From contig DATKCN010000105.1 of the NCBI GenBank assembly GCA_035513175.1, positions 1 through 19,783 on the forward strand: 19,783 bases of DNA, in the 5' to 3' direction. The DNA comes from DATKCN01 sp035513175. Its GTDB lineage: Bacteria; Chloroflexota; Chloroflexia; Thermomicrobiales; CFX8. Positions 1-7,155 of this stretch are shown here, piece by piece. The notes under the pieces are model-generated. The model worked only from the letters and a program-made list of their open reading frames with translations. It was not told the origin of the DNA and searched no databases. Both the position numbers and the translations under genes were made by a program. Positions within the stretch are counted from its first letter, which is position 1; each line of letters opens with the position of its first letter.

Positions 1-1
1 C

Positions 2-262
2 ATATCGACCAGGACCGTTGAGCATATTGTCGCGGAACTCTGCACGGCATCGGGAGTTGAAGCCGACATCACCCCGCACTCGTTCCGGCACGGGCTGGCG
101 TCGGAACTGGTGCGCCGTCGCGTGAGGGAGTCGACGGTGCAAACGCTGCTGGGTCATGCGTCACCGGCGACGACGCGCATCTATGTGCACAAGACCGCCC
201 AGGAGGTTTCCGACGAGTACCAGGATGCGTTCGGCGCCTATTCGAAGCCGGCTGGAGGTTAG
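2..262 (+). CDS. Tyrosine recombinase/integrase, C-terminal fragment
   Basis: This is the 86-residue C-terminal end of a site-specific tyrosine recombinase; the N-terminus lies outside the window. The catalytic domain shows box II as HSFRHGLA (fragment residues 26-33, His26 and Arg29), then LLGHAS with the second catalytic His, then TRIYVH containing the nucleophilic tyrosine. Spacing between these matches XerC/XerD-like and phage-type integrases. Family enzymes cut and rejoin DNA through a 3'-phosphotyrosine link. The fragment alone cannot separate a housekeeping Xer protein from an element-encoded integrase, and no attachment site is visible. The following lipoprotein gene begins inside its last 38 bases in another frame. 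The ORF is open to the window edge and ends at TAG 260-262. Confidence 0.9.
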   Translation: MSTRTVEHIVAELCTASGVEADITPHSFRHGLASELVRRRVRESTVQTLLGHASPATTRIYVHKTAQEVSDEYQDAFGAYSKPAGG

Positions 263-1649
263 CGCGCCGCGGCAAGTCGCGGTGTTGGCGACGCTGATCC
301 TCGTTGCCCTCGCCGTGACCGCCTGCGCGCCTGCGGCGGTGGAACGCCCAATCGGCACGCCGATCCCGTCGGCCTCACCGACATCAGCGGTAGACGGCGT
401 CAGCTCTCCATCGGCAACCACGCAGGCCGTGAACGAGCGCCCGCGGGTGGAACGGGTGACGCTGAGCACGCGCATCGACGGCGACGGTGCGCCGGTCGAC
501 GAAACGACGGTCGTTTCCGAATGGCCGGAGATGATCTATCTGTGTGTGCTGATGTCCGAGATCGCGGAAGGGACGCGCCTGCGGGCGTACTGGTTCGCCG
601 GCAGTGACATCGTCGGGCAAAGTGACATGAGCCCGCCGCCCAGCAACGGGCGGTCCACGTGGGTGGCGCTTCGATATCGCCCGGTTGCGAAGCTGAACCC
701 CGCCGTCGAGCACGCGGTCGAGCTGCGGCTCGGTGACATTCTGATCGACCGCTACTTTTTTCGTGTTGGCGTCGGCGAGCCGTCTGACGCGATCGCCGAG
801 CTTGCCTTTGCCTCCGGGTTCGACGAACACGGCGAACCTACCGATGTCCGCGCCAGGTTCATGCCGCATGAGTCGCCGTTGAGGCTGCTGATGCGCATAT
901 CAAACCAGGTCAACCCGTCCGGAATGGACTTCGCATCGCTTTGGTACCGCGGCGACGCGCAGATCGCGCACATCGACGGGAGCGAACTGCGGGCGACAGG
1001 CGCGGTGGACGCGGATCCCAGACGCATCGAGTTCGTGTATGCGCCCCCCGCTCAACTAACTCCGGGGGCATATCACGTCGACGTGCTCCTGAACGGCATG
1101 GCGATCCGAACCGTGCGGTTCACGATCAGCATCGAGCCGCCACCGCCGACGAGAACCCCGCAGCCAACGGCGACCACCGAGCCGAGCGCCACGCCAACCG
1201 CGGAGCCGACATCTTCACCCATGCCATCGCCCTCACCCACGCCGTCACCGCGACCGTCTCCGACGCCCCCGCCGTCGCCAACTCCGGTGGCGCTCGTTCC
1301 CGAGATTCGAGACGTGACGGTGGCGACGATGATCGACGAATCGAGTCGAGCCCCGCTGGACGGTCCGATATTCTCGGTCGAACGACCGTCAGGCACGCTC
1401 GCCGACCTGTGGGTTGCGATTTTCGTGACGGACTTGTCGACTCACGACCTGGTCGAGGTCGCAGTCCAGCGCGACGGCGTCGCGTATGGCCGCGTCGCGC
1501 TGGCCAGCACCGGACGCGCGTCAGGATGGATCGCGGTCGCCGTGCATCTCGACGTGCCTTCGTCGGGCGGAGCGTTCGTCTACACGTTCGAGGTGGTGCT
1601 CAACGGCCAGCGCGCGCTGGCTTCCTCCTGCCAGATTCGCGCGGCATAG
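225..1649 (+). CDS. Secreted lipoprotein with three beta-rich repeats and Pro/Thr/Ser linker
   Basis: This predicted lipoprotein of 474 residues has no recognised family. Starting at ATG 225, it has a basic N-terminus, a hydrophobic stretch and a lipobox ending V-T-A-C at Cys34, so it should be lipid-anchored outside the membrane. A Pro/Thr/Ser-rich linker covers about residues 304-356. Three segments of roughly 105 residues look related: one before residue 180, one at about 190-300, one after the linker at about 362-474. Each starts near a V-x-(L/V)-(S/A)-T-x-(I/F)-D type strand and ends in a V-x-L-x-x-G motif followed by a last strand. The ORF is open upstream to ATG 156, but that start would place 23 extra Arg-rich residues before the signal sequence. 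An AGGAGG lies 18 nt before ATG 225, farther than usual. Function is unknown; adhesion or ligand binding at the surface is only a guess. Confidence 0.8.
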   Translation: MRSAPIRSRLEVSAPRQVAVLATLILVALAVTACAPAAVERPIGTPIPSASPTSAVDGVSSPSATTQAVNERPRVERVTLSTRIDGDGAPVDETTVVSEWPEMIYLCVLMSEIAEGTRLRAYWFAGSDIVGQSDMSPPPSNGRSTWVALRYRPVAKLNPAVEHAVELRLGDILIDRYFFRVGVGEPSDAIAELAFASGFDEHGEPTDVRARFMPHESPLRLLMRISNQVNPSGMDFASLWYRGDAQIAHIDGSELRATGAVDADPRRIEFVYAPPAQLTPGAYHVDVLLNGMAIRTVRFTISIEPPPPTRTPQPTATTEPSATPTAEPTSSPMPSPSPTPSPRPSPTPPPSPTPVALVPEIRDVTVATMIDESSRAPLDGPIFSVERPSGTLADLWVAIFVTDLSTHDLVEVAVQRDGVAYGRVALASTGRASGWIAVAVHLDVPSSGGAFVYTFEVVLNGQRALASSCQIRAA

Positions 1650-1664
1650 ACTGCGGCGCCTGTC

Positions 1665-2486
1665 TCACAGCGGCAGACCCGACAGAGCCCCGATGAGACG
1701 GGTGACCCGATACGCGGTCAGGTAGTCCGGCGCCGAGTAACCGAGCGTGCGTCCGGAAACCCGCCGAATGCCCGGCACGATCAGGGCCTGGTCGACGTAT
1801 GCCGGTATTGAGACATCAACCTCCAACGCAACCGGCCCCTCCACGACGAACGGCGTGATTCGTCCGGCGCCGGTCAGCGCCAACGCCACGGCTTCCTCGA
1901 TAGCGGAACACGCTCGCTCGGGATGCATCCCATCTGCCGCGAACTGTCCGATCGCGCGCTTTACGTTCAGCGTCCTCGTGCCCGGCAAGAGATCGGCGAC
2001 CTCGGTCTCGACCGTCTGGTCCCCGGTCACCAGCGCCAGCGGAACCCCGTGCGCCCCCGCTACGGCGGCATTCAAACCGATCTCGCCGAACGAGCGTCCA
2101 TTGACGCGAACATCCATGAGCGTCCCGGTGAATGTGTGGCTGATGATCGACTCCCCCGTGCCCGAGCGTCCGTGGTAACCGACGAAGACAGCCGCGTCGA
2201 AGCCTCCCTGGATTCCGTCGATCATGGCCAGGGGTCGCGGCTTGCCACGCACGAGGCGGGCGCGGTCATCCAACAGCTCAGGAATGATGTTCCGGAAGGT
2301 TCCGTGCGCGTCGGCCACCGTCACCTCCGAGGCCGGTTCGTAGCGAAACACGCCTCGCACGGCGGCGCTCGCCTCCGCGGTCATGAGGCGCCGTGCTCGC
2401 TCGTATTCCGGGTTCCCCGAGGCGCCTTCTTCCCTGCCTACGACCCCGGCGATGCCTTCTATGTCAACCGAAATGAACACGCGCAA
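1665..2486 (-). CDS. dppA: M55 family D-aminopeptidase DppA
   Basis: This is a zinc-dependent D-aminopeptidase of peptidase family M55, which cleaves N-terminal D-amino acids from short peptides such as D-Ala-D-Ala and forms toroidal oligomers in the cytoplasm. At 273 residues it has the usual family length. Expected metal ligands are visible: Asp8 and Glu10 in SVDIEG, His61 in ADAHG, His105 in GYHGR and Glu135 in GEIGLNA. His116 in ISHTF matches the catalytic His of the Bacillus subtilis enzyme. The start is TTG, chosen because AGGAGGG lies 7 nt upstream and the protein begins directly with the conserved MRVFISVDIEG. It is the last gene of a minus-strand group, 48 nt after the receiver-like gene. 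No dipeptide transporter adjoins it, so its substrate could be cell-wall or peptide-derived. Confidence 0.92.
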   Translation of the reverse strand: MRVFISVDIEGIAGVVGREEGASGNPEYERARRLMTAEASAAVRGVFRYEPASEVTVADAHGTFRNIIPELLDDRARLVRGKPRPLAMIDGIQGGFDAAVFVGYHGRSGTGESIISHTFTGTLMDVRVNGRSFGEIGLNAAVAGAHGVPLALVTGDQTVETEVADLLPGTRTLNVKRAIGQFAADGMHPERACSAIEEAVALALTGAGRITPFVVEGPVALEVDVSIPAYVDQALIVPGIRRVSGRTLGYSAPDYLTAYRVTRLIGALSGLPL

Positions 2487-2534
2487 TGCACGTCCCTCCT
2501 GCCATTGCTTACGTCCAGTGACACATTGCAGTGG

Positions 2535-2951
2535 CTACGTGTCGTCTGCCTCGACCGAGTGGTTTCGCGCGTACCGTGTGATGAGGCTCAGCATGTCGCC
2601 GTGGAATTGGCTGTTGGATACAAGACGCGTCACACCTGCCCCCTTCGCGCGCCGCAACACGTCAACATCGCGGTGTGGACCGAAGACGAGCACCGGGGCG
2701 CACTCACGATCGACGGCGCCGATTTCCGCCCAGCCGCCGTCGCCCCGTACCGCGGTCGCGTCAACGATCGCGAGCACGGCGTCGTGTTCGCGGGCGACGC
2801 GCGTCAGGTCTCCCGCTGCTGAAACAATGACGGGATTGAAGCCACCGCGCCGGACAACGTTGCGCACCGTCACGGAAAAGAACACGTCGGGGATCAGCGC
2901 GACGACCGTGCCGCGCGACTCGGACGCGCGCTCCGAGGGTTCAGCAGCCAT
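2535..2951 (-). CDS. Degenerate receiver-like domain protein
   Basis: This 138-residue protein looks like a stand-alone response-regulator receiver fold without an output domain. It alternates hydrophobic strands and helices: VVALIP (16-21), then DAVLAIVD with Asp64 at the usual phosphoacceptor strand end, then APVLVFGP (85-92) and a GAGVTRLV segment near 104-111 like the A-G-A-x-x-Y-L region of receivers. The N-terminal acidic pair is replaced by IPDVFF, and the conserved Lys-Pro near the end is replaced by Ser-Asn-Ser. It may therefore be a pseudo-receiver that is not phosphorylated in the usual way. It sits between a URO-D-like gene (44 nt upstream) and dppA (48 nt downstream) on the same strand, probably one operon. 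The fold assignment comes from pattern only. Confidence 0.65.
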   Translation of the reverse strand: MAAEPSERASESRGTVVALIPDVFFSVTVRNVVRRGGFNPVIVSAAGDLTRVAREHDAVLAIVDATAVRGDGGWAEIGAVDRECAPVLVFGPHRDVDVLRRAKGAGVTRLVSNSQFHGDMLSLITRYARNHSVEADDT

Positions 2952-2995
2952 CGATTGCCACGTCGGACACGTCGTTCCAACTTTCAGCGTCGGCG

Positions 2996-4018
2996 CTAAG
3001 CCTCCGGAATCTCAAGCGTCTCGATCAGCTCGCGGGCCTCATGGAGCCACTGATGGTCAGTGTCATCAGGAACCGAGCAGCCGTTCGCCAGAATGAACTT
3101 TCGACCGCCCGTCTGCCGGATCGCATCCTCCGCTTCACGGCGAATCTCGTCCACCGGGCCGTTCGAGAGCGCGCCGAACTCGTGCCAGCCGCCCATCAGA
3201 CACTTACTGGTTTTGGCCCGCGCGTCGCGCAGGCTCGGTCCGGCCAGGCGGTCCGACCAGGACAGTACCTGAATTGGATAGTCGAGCACCTCGTCGAAAT
3301 GCAGATCGCGTTCGCCATGCACGTGGAGGATGTTCAGCCACGAGTCGCGCGCCCCCTGAAGCGCGATCAGGTCGTACGGCCTGCCGAACTCACGGTACAT
3401 GTCCCGAGGCATGACCACGTCGGTGCAGCCCTGCAATGCGAAAAACACGCCATCTGCGCCGGAATCGACGCAATCCTGAACGTGCGCTCGCAGATTCTCC
3501 GCGATGGTCGCGAGCGCCTCATGGACCGCGGAGGGATCGCTGGCCGCGTGCTCCAGGAACAGTTCCCGCGTCTCCGCGAAGTTCAGCGCCTCGCACAGGG
3601 GCGAGAACACGGTCATGATGATTGGCGTGTCGTAGCCGACCGCGTCGCGTAGTGCCTGAATGCTGACCGAGCGCTGGTGGAAGAACCTCGAGCGATCGAC
3701 ATCGATCGGTTCCACGAGCCGCCAGTCGTTGACGACACGAACCGACTTCCGAGGGAAAGGATAGGGAAGATCGGGCATGATCTTCAGAACGTCGAGATCG
3801 AACTCTCCCTCGAAGAAGTCCAGCGTCGCTTCTGCCATGCGGCGTCCTGAACCGCCAGGGCGGAAGTGATGCCAGAAGCAGACGGGGATGCGATCGAGAT
3901 CCTCGCCGTTAACCGCCGCCATGACCCGTTCCGTCTTGGTCATCTCATCCATCATGATCGCCATGCGCTCAGCCCGCCTTTCCGATCCTGCCGCGTCGTA
4001 CGTCGTGCAGGCTATCAT
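2996..4018 (-). CDS. Uroporphyrinogen decarboxylase-fold protein (URO-D superfamily)
   Basis: This belongs to the URO-D superfamily, which includes HemE and corrinoid methyltransferases such as MtaA/MtbA. The conserved N-terminal pattern TKTERVMAAVNGEDLDRIPV (residues 27-46) and the C-terminal ILANGCSVPDDT (309-320) are typical. In methyltransferase members a Zn site is formed by H-x-C and a later Cys; here the motif is LHVHGERD (His232, His234) with Cys314 in ANGC, a variant. It is unlikely to be the haem-pathway HemE, since other haem genes are absent and the sequence resembles the environmental URO-D-like group. The ATG at 4018 has GAGG 7 nt upstream; the family's normal N-terminus corresponds to Met26, so a shorter start (3964 or 3943) is possible. 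It leads the minus-strand group toward dppA and diverges from a hydrolase gene. Confidence 0.85.
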   Translation of the reverse strand: MIACTTYDAAGSERRAERMAIMMDEMTKTERVMAAVNGEDLDRIPVCFWHHFRPGGSGRRMAEATLDFFEGEFDLDVLKIMPDLPYPFPRKSVRVVNDWRLVEPIDVDRSRFFHQRSVSIQALRDAVGYDTPIIMTVFSPLCEALNFAETRELFLEHAASDPSAVHEALATIAENLRAHVQDCVDSGADGVFFALQGCTDVVMPRDMYREFGRPYDLIALQGARDSWLNILHVHGERDLHFDEVLDYPIQVLSWSDRLAGPSLRDARAKTSKCLMGGWHEFGALSNGPVDEIRREAEDAIRQTGGRKFILANGCSVPDDTDHQWLHEARELIETLEIPEA

Positions 4019-4130
4019 AAGATCGCCTCACGCTTCGCGTCGTGTTTTGCGTAACGGTTTCGACTCCGGCTCGTTGTGGTTTGTTGAACGGTTCACCTAC
4101 CGTTTGACACCCCTTTCCCCAACCCGCGTC

Positions 4131-4160
4131 GCCGCCCCGGTCCCCTTCCACCGGGGCGGC
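4131..4160. repeat. Perfect inverted repeat upstream of the MBL hydrolase
   Basis: Two 11-bp arms, GCCGCCCCGGT (4131-4141) and ACCGGGGCGGC (4150-4160), are perfect reverse complements around an 8-nt pyrimidine-rich loop. It lies in the 209-nt region between the divergent URO-D-like and MBL-fold genes and has no T-run, so it is more likely an operator or leader hairpin than a terminator. A 12-bp palindrome CGCGCATGCGCG follows at 4162-4173, then TACAAT at 4179-4184, which could serve as a -10 box for the plus-strand gene, though no good -35 is seen. Confidence 0.6.
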
Positions 4161-4227
4161 TCGCGCATGCGCGGACGGTACAATCCGACGCGTGGCCATC
4201 GACGACAGATTGCGGGAGGATCGCGGC

Positions 4228-4923
4228 ATGAACGGACAACGCCTCGTCATTCGCCGCTTCGTGGGTGGTCCACTGCTGACGGTCTGTTACGCGGCGGCCG
4301 TGCCGGGGCACGGATCCATCATTATCGACGCGCCCCGCGACGCCTGGCAGTCAGCGATCGACATCGCCGAGTCGATGGACGCTCCGCCGCGCATTGCGAT
4401 TGCCACCCATGGCCACTGGGATCACATCACCGACATGTCGCTGATGCAACAGACCGGCATTCCAGTGGCCGCGCATCCAGCGGACACTGGGTTGCTTGCT
4501 GATCCCCACGGGCAGGGGCTGACGCTGCCGTTCGCCGTCGACCCCGTCTCGATTGACCGACCGATCGCCGAAGGCGACCGGATTAGCGTCGGCCCGGTGG
4601 AGTTTCGCGTGCTCCACACACCGGGTCACACGCCTGGAAGCGTGACTATCTGGGCGCCTGAGGCGGACGCGCTGTTCACCGGCGACACGTTGCTCAAGGG
4701 GGGCGCGGGACACACCGCCGAGCCGGGCGCAAGCCTGCCCGCGCTGTCGGTCAGCGTGCGGCGTCTGGCGGCGTTTCCGGAGTCTACGACGGTCTATGCG
4801 GGACATGGCGCGCCGACGACGATCGGCGACGAGACGTGGCTCGCGAGCCTGGACGATCCGGACGCGCCGCTTCTGCAATGGCGTCCGACAAGCGCCCGCG
4901 GAAGCGCCGACCGGCGGCGATGA
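4228..4923 (+). CDS. Metallo-beta-lactamase-fold hydrolase (glyoxalase II-like)
   Basis: This is a 231-residue member of the metallo-beta-lactamase superfamily, close to the glyoxalase II-like hydrolases. The dinuclear metal site is complete: THGHWDH (His61, His63, Asp65, His66), HTPGHTPGS (His134), FTGDTL (Asp153) and VYAGHGAPT (His193). Such enzymes hydrolyse thioesters, lactones or related esters in the cytoplasm; the substrate cannot be read from the sequence. The start ATG 4228 was chosen over the in-frame ATG 4192 because GGGAGGA lies 7 nt before it. A putative -10 (TACAAT) and an inverted repeat lie upstream. The gene ends 7 nt from the convergent membrane-protein gene, leaving almost no space for a terminator. 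Confidence 0.9.
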   Translation: MNGQRLVIRRFVGGPLLTVCYAAAVPGHGSIIIDAPRDAWQSAIDIAESMDAPPRIAIATHGHWDHITDMSLMQQTGIPVAAHPADTGLLADPHGQGLTLPFAVDPVSIDRPIAEGDRISVGPVEFRVLHTPGHTPGSVTIWAPEADALFTGDTLLKGGAGHTAEPGASLPALSVSVRRLAAFPESTTVYAGHGAPTTIGDETWLASLDDPDAPLLQWRPTSARGSADRRR

Positions 4924-4930
4924 TCATGCG

Positions 4931-5374
4931 CTACTGCATTAGCGCATGGATCGCCTTGACGAAAAACGCGGTGTTCGCGAGTTGTGCGACCGCAAGTGCC
5001 ATAGCCGCGGGACGCACGCTGAGTCCCGCGACGGACACCGTGACCGTTGGCGCAACCAACGAGCCAAGCACCGCGAGTTGCGCCAGCAACGCTCCGATCA
5101 TCAACCGTGGCGGCAGCGCGGCCATTGACGCCAGCCCGATGATCGTCAGCGCGATGCCGATCGACAACGCGATTTCCATCATCAGCAGCGCAGCCTCATG
5201 GGACGCGAGGTAGCCACGCTTGCGACGAGCGACTGGCGAGCGTGACGCTCGCCCCACCCCAGCGCGGATCGGGGCCGGACGGGAGTCAACCGAGGCCGCG
5301 AACGCAAGCATCATCGAGCGCAGGGCCAGGAACGTCAGTCCACTTGCGGCGGACAGCGCCACCAAAAGAATCAC
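4931..5374 (-). CDS. Small multi-spanning membrane protein, unknown function
   Basis: I do not recognise a family. The predicted protein of about 147 residues is strongly hydrophobic, with probably four membrane helices: one at the N-terminus (ILLVALSAASGLTFLALRS), one starting near MMEIALSIGIALTIIGLAS, one near LMIGALLAQLAVLGSLVA and one near the C-terminus rich in Ala (LAVAQLANTAFFVKAI). A basic loop with ARRKRG lies between helices 1 and 2. The GTG at 5374 is preferred since GGAGG lies 5 nt upstream; GTG 5380 and ATG 5440 are in-frame alternatives, the last with only a distant AGGAA. It is divergent from nadE and convergent with the MBL gene. Nothing in the context points to a role. Confidence 0.6.
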   Translation of the reverse strand: MILLVALSAASGLTFLALRSMMLAFAASVDSRPAPIRAGVGRASRSPVARRKRGYLASHEAALLMMEIALSIGIALTIIGLASMAALPPRLMIGALLAQLAVLGSLVAPTVTVSVAGLSVRPAAMALAVAQLANTAFFVKAIHALMQ

Positions 5375-5706
5375 GAACACCTCCGCTCCTGCTCGATGCC
5401 CCAGCCCGTTCCGTCCACGCTTTACCGGTTGCGCCGGCACGGAACGTCGTACGTTTCCTGCATGTAGAACGAACGAACTGCGTGTCGGATGCGCGAAATC
5501 ACGCGTTCGTTGCCGTATTCTTGCGAGGAAGCCCCGCCAACGACGGCGCCGCTCGTTCGATGAAGAATCGCGCGCGCGACTGGGTGAGCGCCGATTGTGC
5601 GGAAGCGCCCACGACGCCCGTTGCGGCGCGGCTCGCGCGAAGCGGACCTGGCGCGCTCGGGCCGGGGCGACGAACGCCTGCTTGCCAAGCTACAGGAGGG
5701 AAGCCA
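5375..5706. other. Intergenic region between membrane protein and nadE
   Basis: About 330 nt separate the two divergent genes. It should contain their promoters, but no clear -35/-10 pair is visible. A near-perfect inverted repeat GGAACGT-CGT-ACGTTTCC lies at 5441-5458 with one extra base in the right arm, and GAAC is repeated three times at 5467-5478. The plus frame of nadE remains open through this region, but it has no ribosome site and a composition unlike NAD synthetases, so I treat it as noncoding. The end holds the nadE Shine-Dalgarno AGGAGGG (5694-5700). Confidence 0.5.
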
Positions 5707-6438
5707 ATGAGCCTGGCTGATGCCGTTGCAACATGGATAGCCTCAAGTGTCCGGGACGCCGGTCTGTCGGGAGCCGTCGTCGGCTTGAGCGGAGGCATTG
5801 ACTCGGCGGTCGTGTCCGGATTGTGCGCCCGTGGACTGGGCGAGAAGAACGTGCTGGGGCTCATCATGCCCGCCCACTCGATGCCGGAGGACGCCGAGCA
5901 CGCCGAACTGGCGGCGCGGACGTGGGGCATTGACTATCGGATCATCGAACTCTCGGAAGTCTACGACCGGTTCATCGATCTGTTGCCGAGAGGCAGCACG
6001 CTGGCGAACGCGAATCTGAAGCCACGCCTGCGCATGATCACGCTCTACCATCACGCGAACACGCTCAACCGGATGGTCGTCGGCACCGGGAACCGCAGCG
6101 AATTGATGGTCGGTTACTTCACGAAGTATGGCGACGCCGGGGTGGATCTCCTGCCGCTGGCCGGGCTCTACAAGCATCAAGTGCGTGACATCGCCCGCGA
6201 GATCGGCGTGCCGGAGCCCATCATCGCCCGACCGCCCAGCGCGGGGCTGTGGGAAGGTCAAACCGACGAAGCCGAGATGGGCATCAGCTACGCCGACCTC
6301 GACCGCATCCTTGACGCAATCGACCGCGGACAGCACGTCGACGTTCATCCGGACCTTTGGAATCGAGTCGAGCGGATGCTGAAGGGATCGGAACACAAGC
6401 GGCAGCTGCCGCCGATCTTCACGCCTCCAGGCGCGTAG
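5707..6438 (+). CDS. nadE: NH3-dependent NAD(+) synthetase
   Basis: NadE performs the last step of NAD synthesis: it adenylates deamido-NAD and amidates it with ammonia. The 244-residue length matches the short NH3-dependent form, without the glutaminase domain. The ATP-pyrophosphatase motif SGGIDS is at residues 28-33; GTGNRSE at 127-132, YFTKYGDAGVDLLPLAGLYK at 137-156 and the PPSAGLWEGQTDE segment near 176-188 are family hallmarks for substrate binding. The ATG at 5707 has a very strong AGGAGGG 6 nt upstream, which decides against the much longer open frame. It is a single gene on the plus strand; pncB (another NAD-salvage gene) lies about 4 kb away. The source of ammonia is not encoded here. 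Confidence 0.96.
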   Translation: MSLADAVATWIASSVRDAGLSGAVVGLSGGIDSAVVSGLCARGLGEKNVLGLIMPAHSMPEDAEHAELAARTWGIDYRIIELSEVYDRFIDLLPRGSTLANANLKPRLRMITLYHHANTLNRMVVGTGNRSELMVGYFTKYGDAGVDLLPLAGLYKHQVRDIAREIGVPEPIIARPPSAGLWEGQTDEAEMGISYADLDRILDAIDRGQHVDVHPDLWNRVERMLKGSEHKRQLPPIFTPPGA

Positions 6439-6546
6439 CGGCAACCGGCAGCCTCGCGGAGGTTCCGACGATGGGATCGGTCCCCGCCGTCAGTTGTCGT
6501 TCTTGCTGCCAATGTCGGCCATCGCGGAGAACGGGCGTAACGTCGC

Positions 6547-6858
6547 CTACCGCCTCATCCTCAGCCTGATCTTCGAGCGCAGCAGGCGGAACACAGACTG
6601 GAATGCCGACGGATGGGGCAGCGAGCGTGCAAATTCGGCGGCCTCGACATCGAAGGTCTGTGACGCGATCTCGACCTCGTTAAGCCCCGCCCGGATGGGC
6701 CGGATCACGATCTCGACCGTGCCGGATTCCCCGGAGAACGTAACCTCCAGAAGCGAAATGGAGGATTGGCGCAGTCCCGCGCCTTCCGGACCGAACGCTC
6801 GGCGAGCCGATCGTATGATGTTTGTCGCCGACGCGTTCGTCTCGCTGCTGTAGCGCAC
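6547..6858 (-). CDS. Small conserved-looking hypothetical protein
   Basis: I do not recognise this 103-residue protein. It has no membrane segment or metal motif; the middle shows beta-like alternation (SISLLEVTFSG, GTVEIVIRP, NEVEIASQTFDV), ending in a basic tail RLLRSKIRLRMRR. The codon third positions are GC-rich, as in neighbouring real genes. The start is GTG directly abutting the TGA of the previous gene (TGAGTG), so translation is probably coupled. It is the last member of the minus-strand operon running from the [2Fe-2S] subunit through manA. It ends 108 nt from the convergent nadE stop; that gap shows no clear terminator. Its operon position is the only clue to function. Confidence 0.6.
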   Translation of the reverse strand: MRYSSETNASATNIIRSARRAFGPEGAGLRQSSISLLEVTFSGESGTVEIVIRPIRAGLNEVEIASQTFDVEAAEFARSLPHPSAFQSVFRLLRSKIRLRMRR

Positions 6859-7155
6859 TCAACGCCGCCCCTCGCGCATCGCGATGTTCAGCTCAACCTT
6901 GCGCGCCGCCTCATCGCGATCGAACTTCACTCGCAGGGCGAGCAACGCGACGAACAGATTGTCGAATTCCTCGTGATCGACATCAGGCTGCTGTCGCCGA
7001 ACCTCACCGAGCTCTGGCGCCGACGCGACCGACCGCTCGCGAAGGTTGCGGTCACGCAACAGCTGAATCGCGGTGTCATGATCGAGTTGCTCGTACAATA
7101 TGCCGAGCAGGTCACTCATCCACTGGTAGGACCGGCCGTGCTTCCCGCTTACCAT
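6859..7155 (-). CDS. Small acidic/helical hypothetical protein downstream of manA
   Basis: This 98-residue protein is unrecognised. It appears mostly alpha-helical and charged (LLGILYEQLDHDTAIQLLRD; FDNLFVALLALRVKFDRDEA) with no Cys cluster, signal or membrane helix. The ATG at 7155 overlaps the last 7 nt of manA (ATGGTAA), suggesting translational coupling; an internal ATG at 7119 (MSDLLGILYEQ) is an alternative start. It is followed without a gap by another small gene. A role in regulating or assembling the operon's products is possible but unsupported. Confidence 0.6.
   Translation of the reverse strand: MVSGKHGRSYQWMSDLLGILYEQLDHDTAIQLLRDRNLRERSVASAPELGEVRRQQPDVDHEEFDNLFVALLALRVKFDRDEAARKVELNIAMREGRR

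Noticed and set aside
1..262. Tyrosine recombinase as evidence of a mobile element
   Set aside because: Only the C-terminus is present; no attachment repeats, tRNA or other mobility genes are in the window, and Xer-type housekeeping recombinases look the same here.
941..1696. Plus-strand 251-residue open frame within the lipoprotein gene
   Set aside because: Arg-rich shadow frame; the lipoprotein frame has a signal sequence, lipobox and repeats.
4105..4110. TTGACA as a -35 box for the MBL gene
   Set aside because: The region 17 nt downstream is GC-rich without a -10; TACAAT at 4179 is too far away for this hexamer.
5006..5030. 8-bp inverted repeat CGCGGGAC/GTCCCGCG
   Set aside because: It lies inside the membrane-protein coding region; GC-rich arms of this size are expected by chance.
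5242..5706. Upstream in-frame extension of nadE
   Set aside because: No ribosome site; composition unlike NAD synthetase; a strong Shine-Dalgarno and ATG at 5707 match the family N-terminus.
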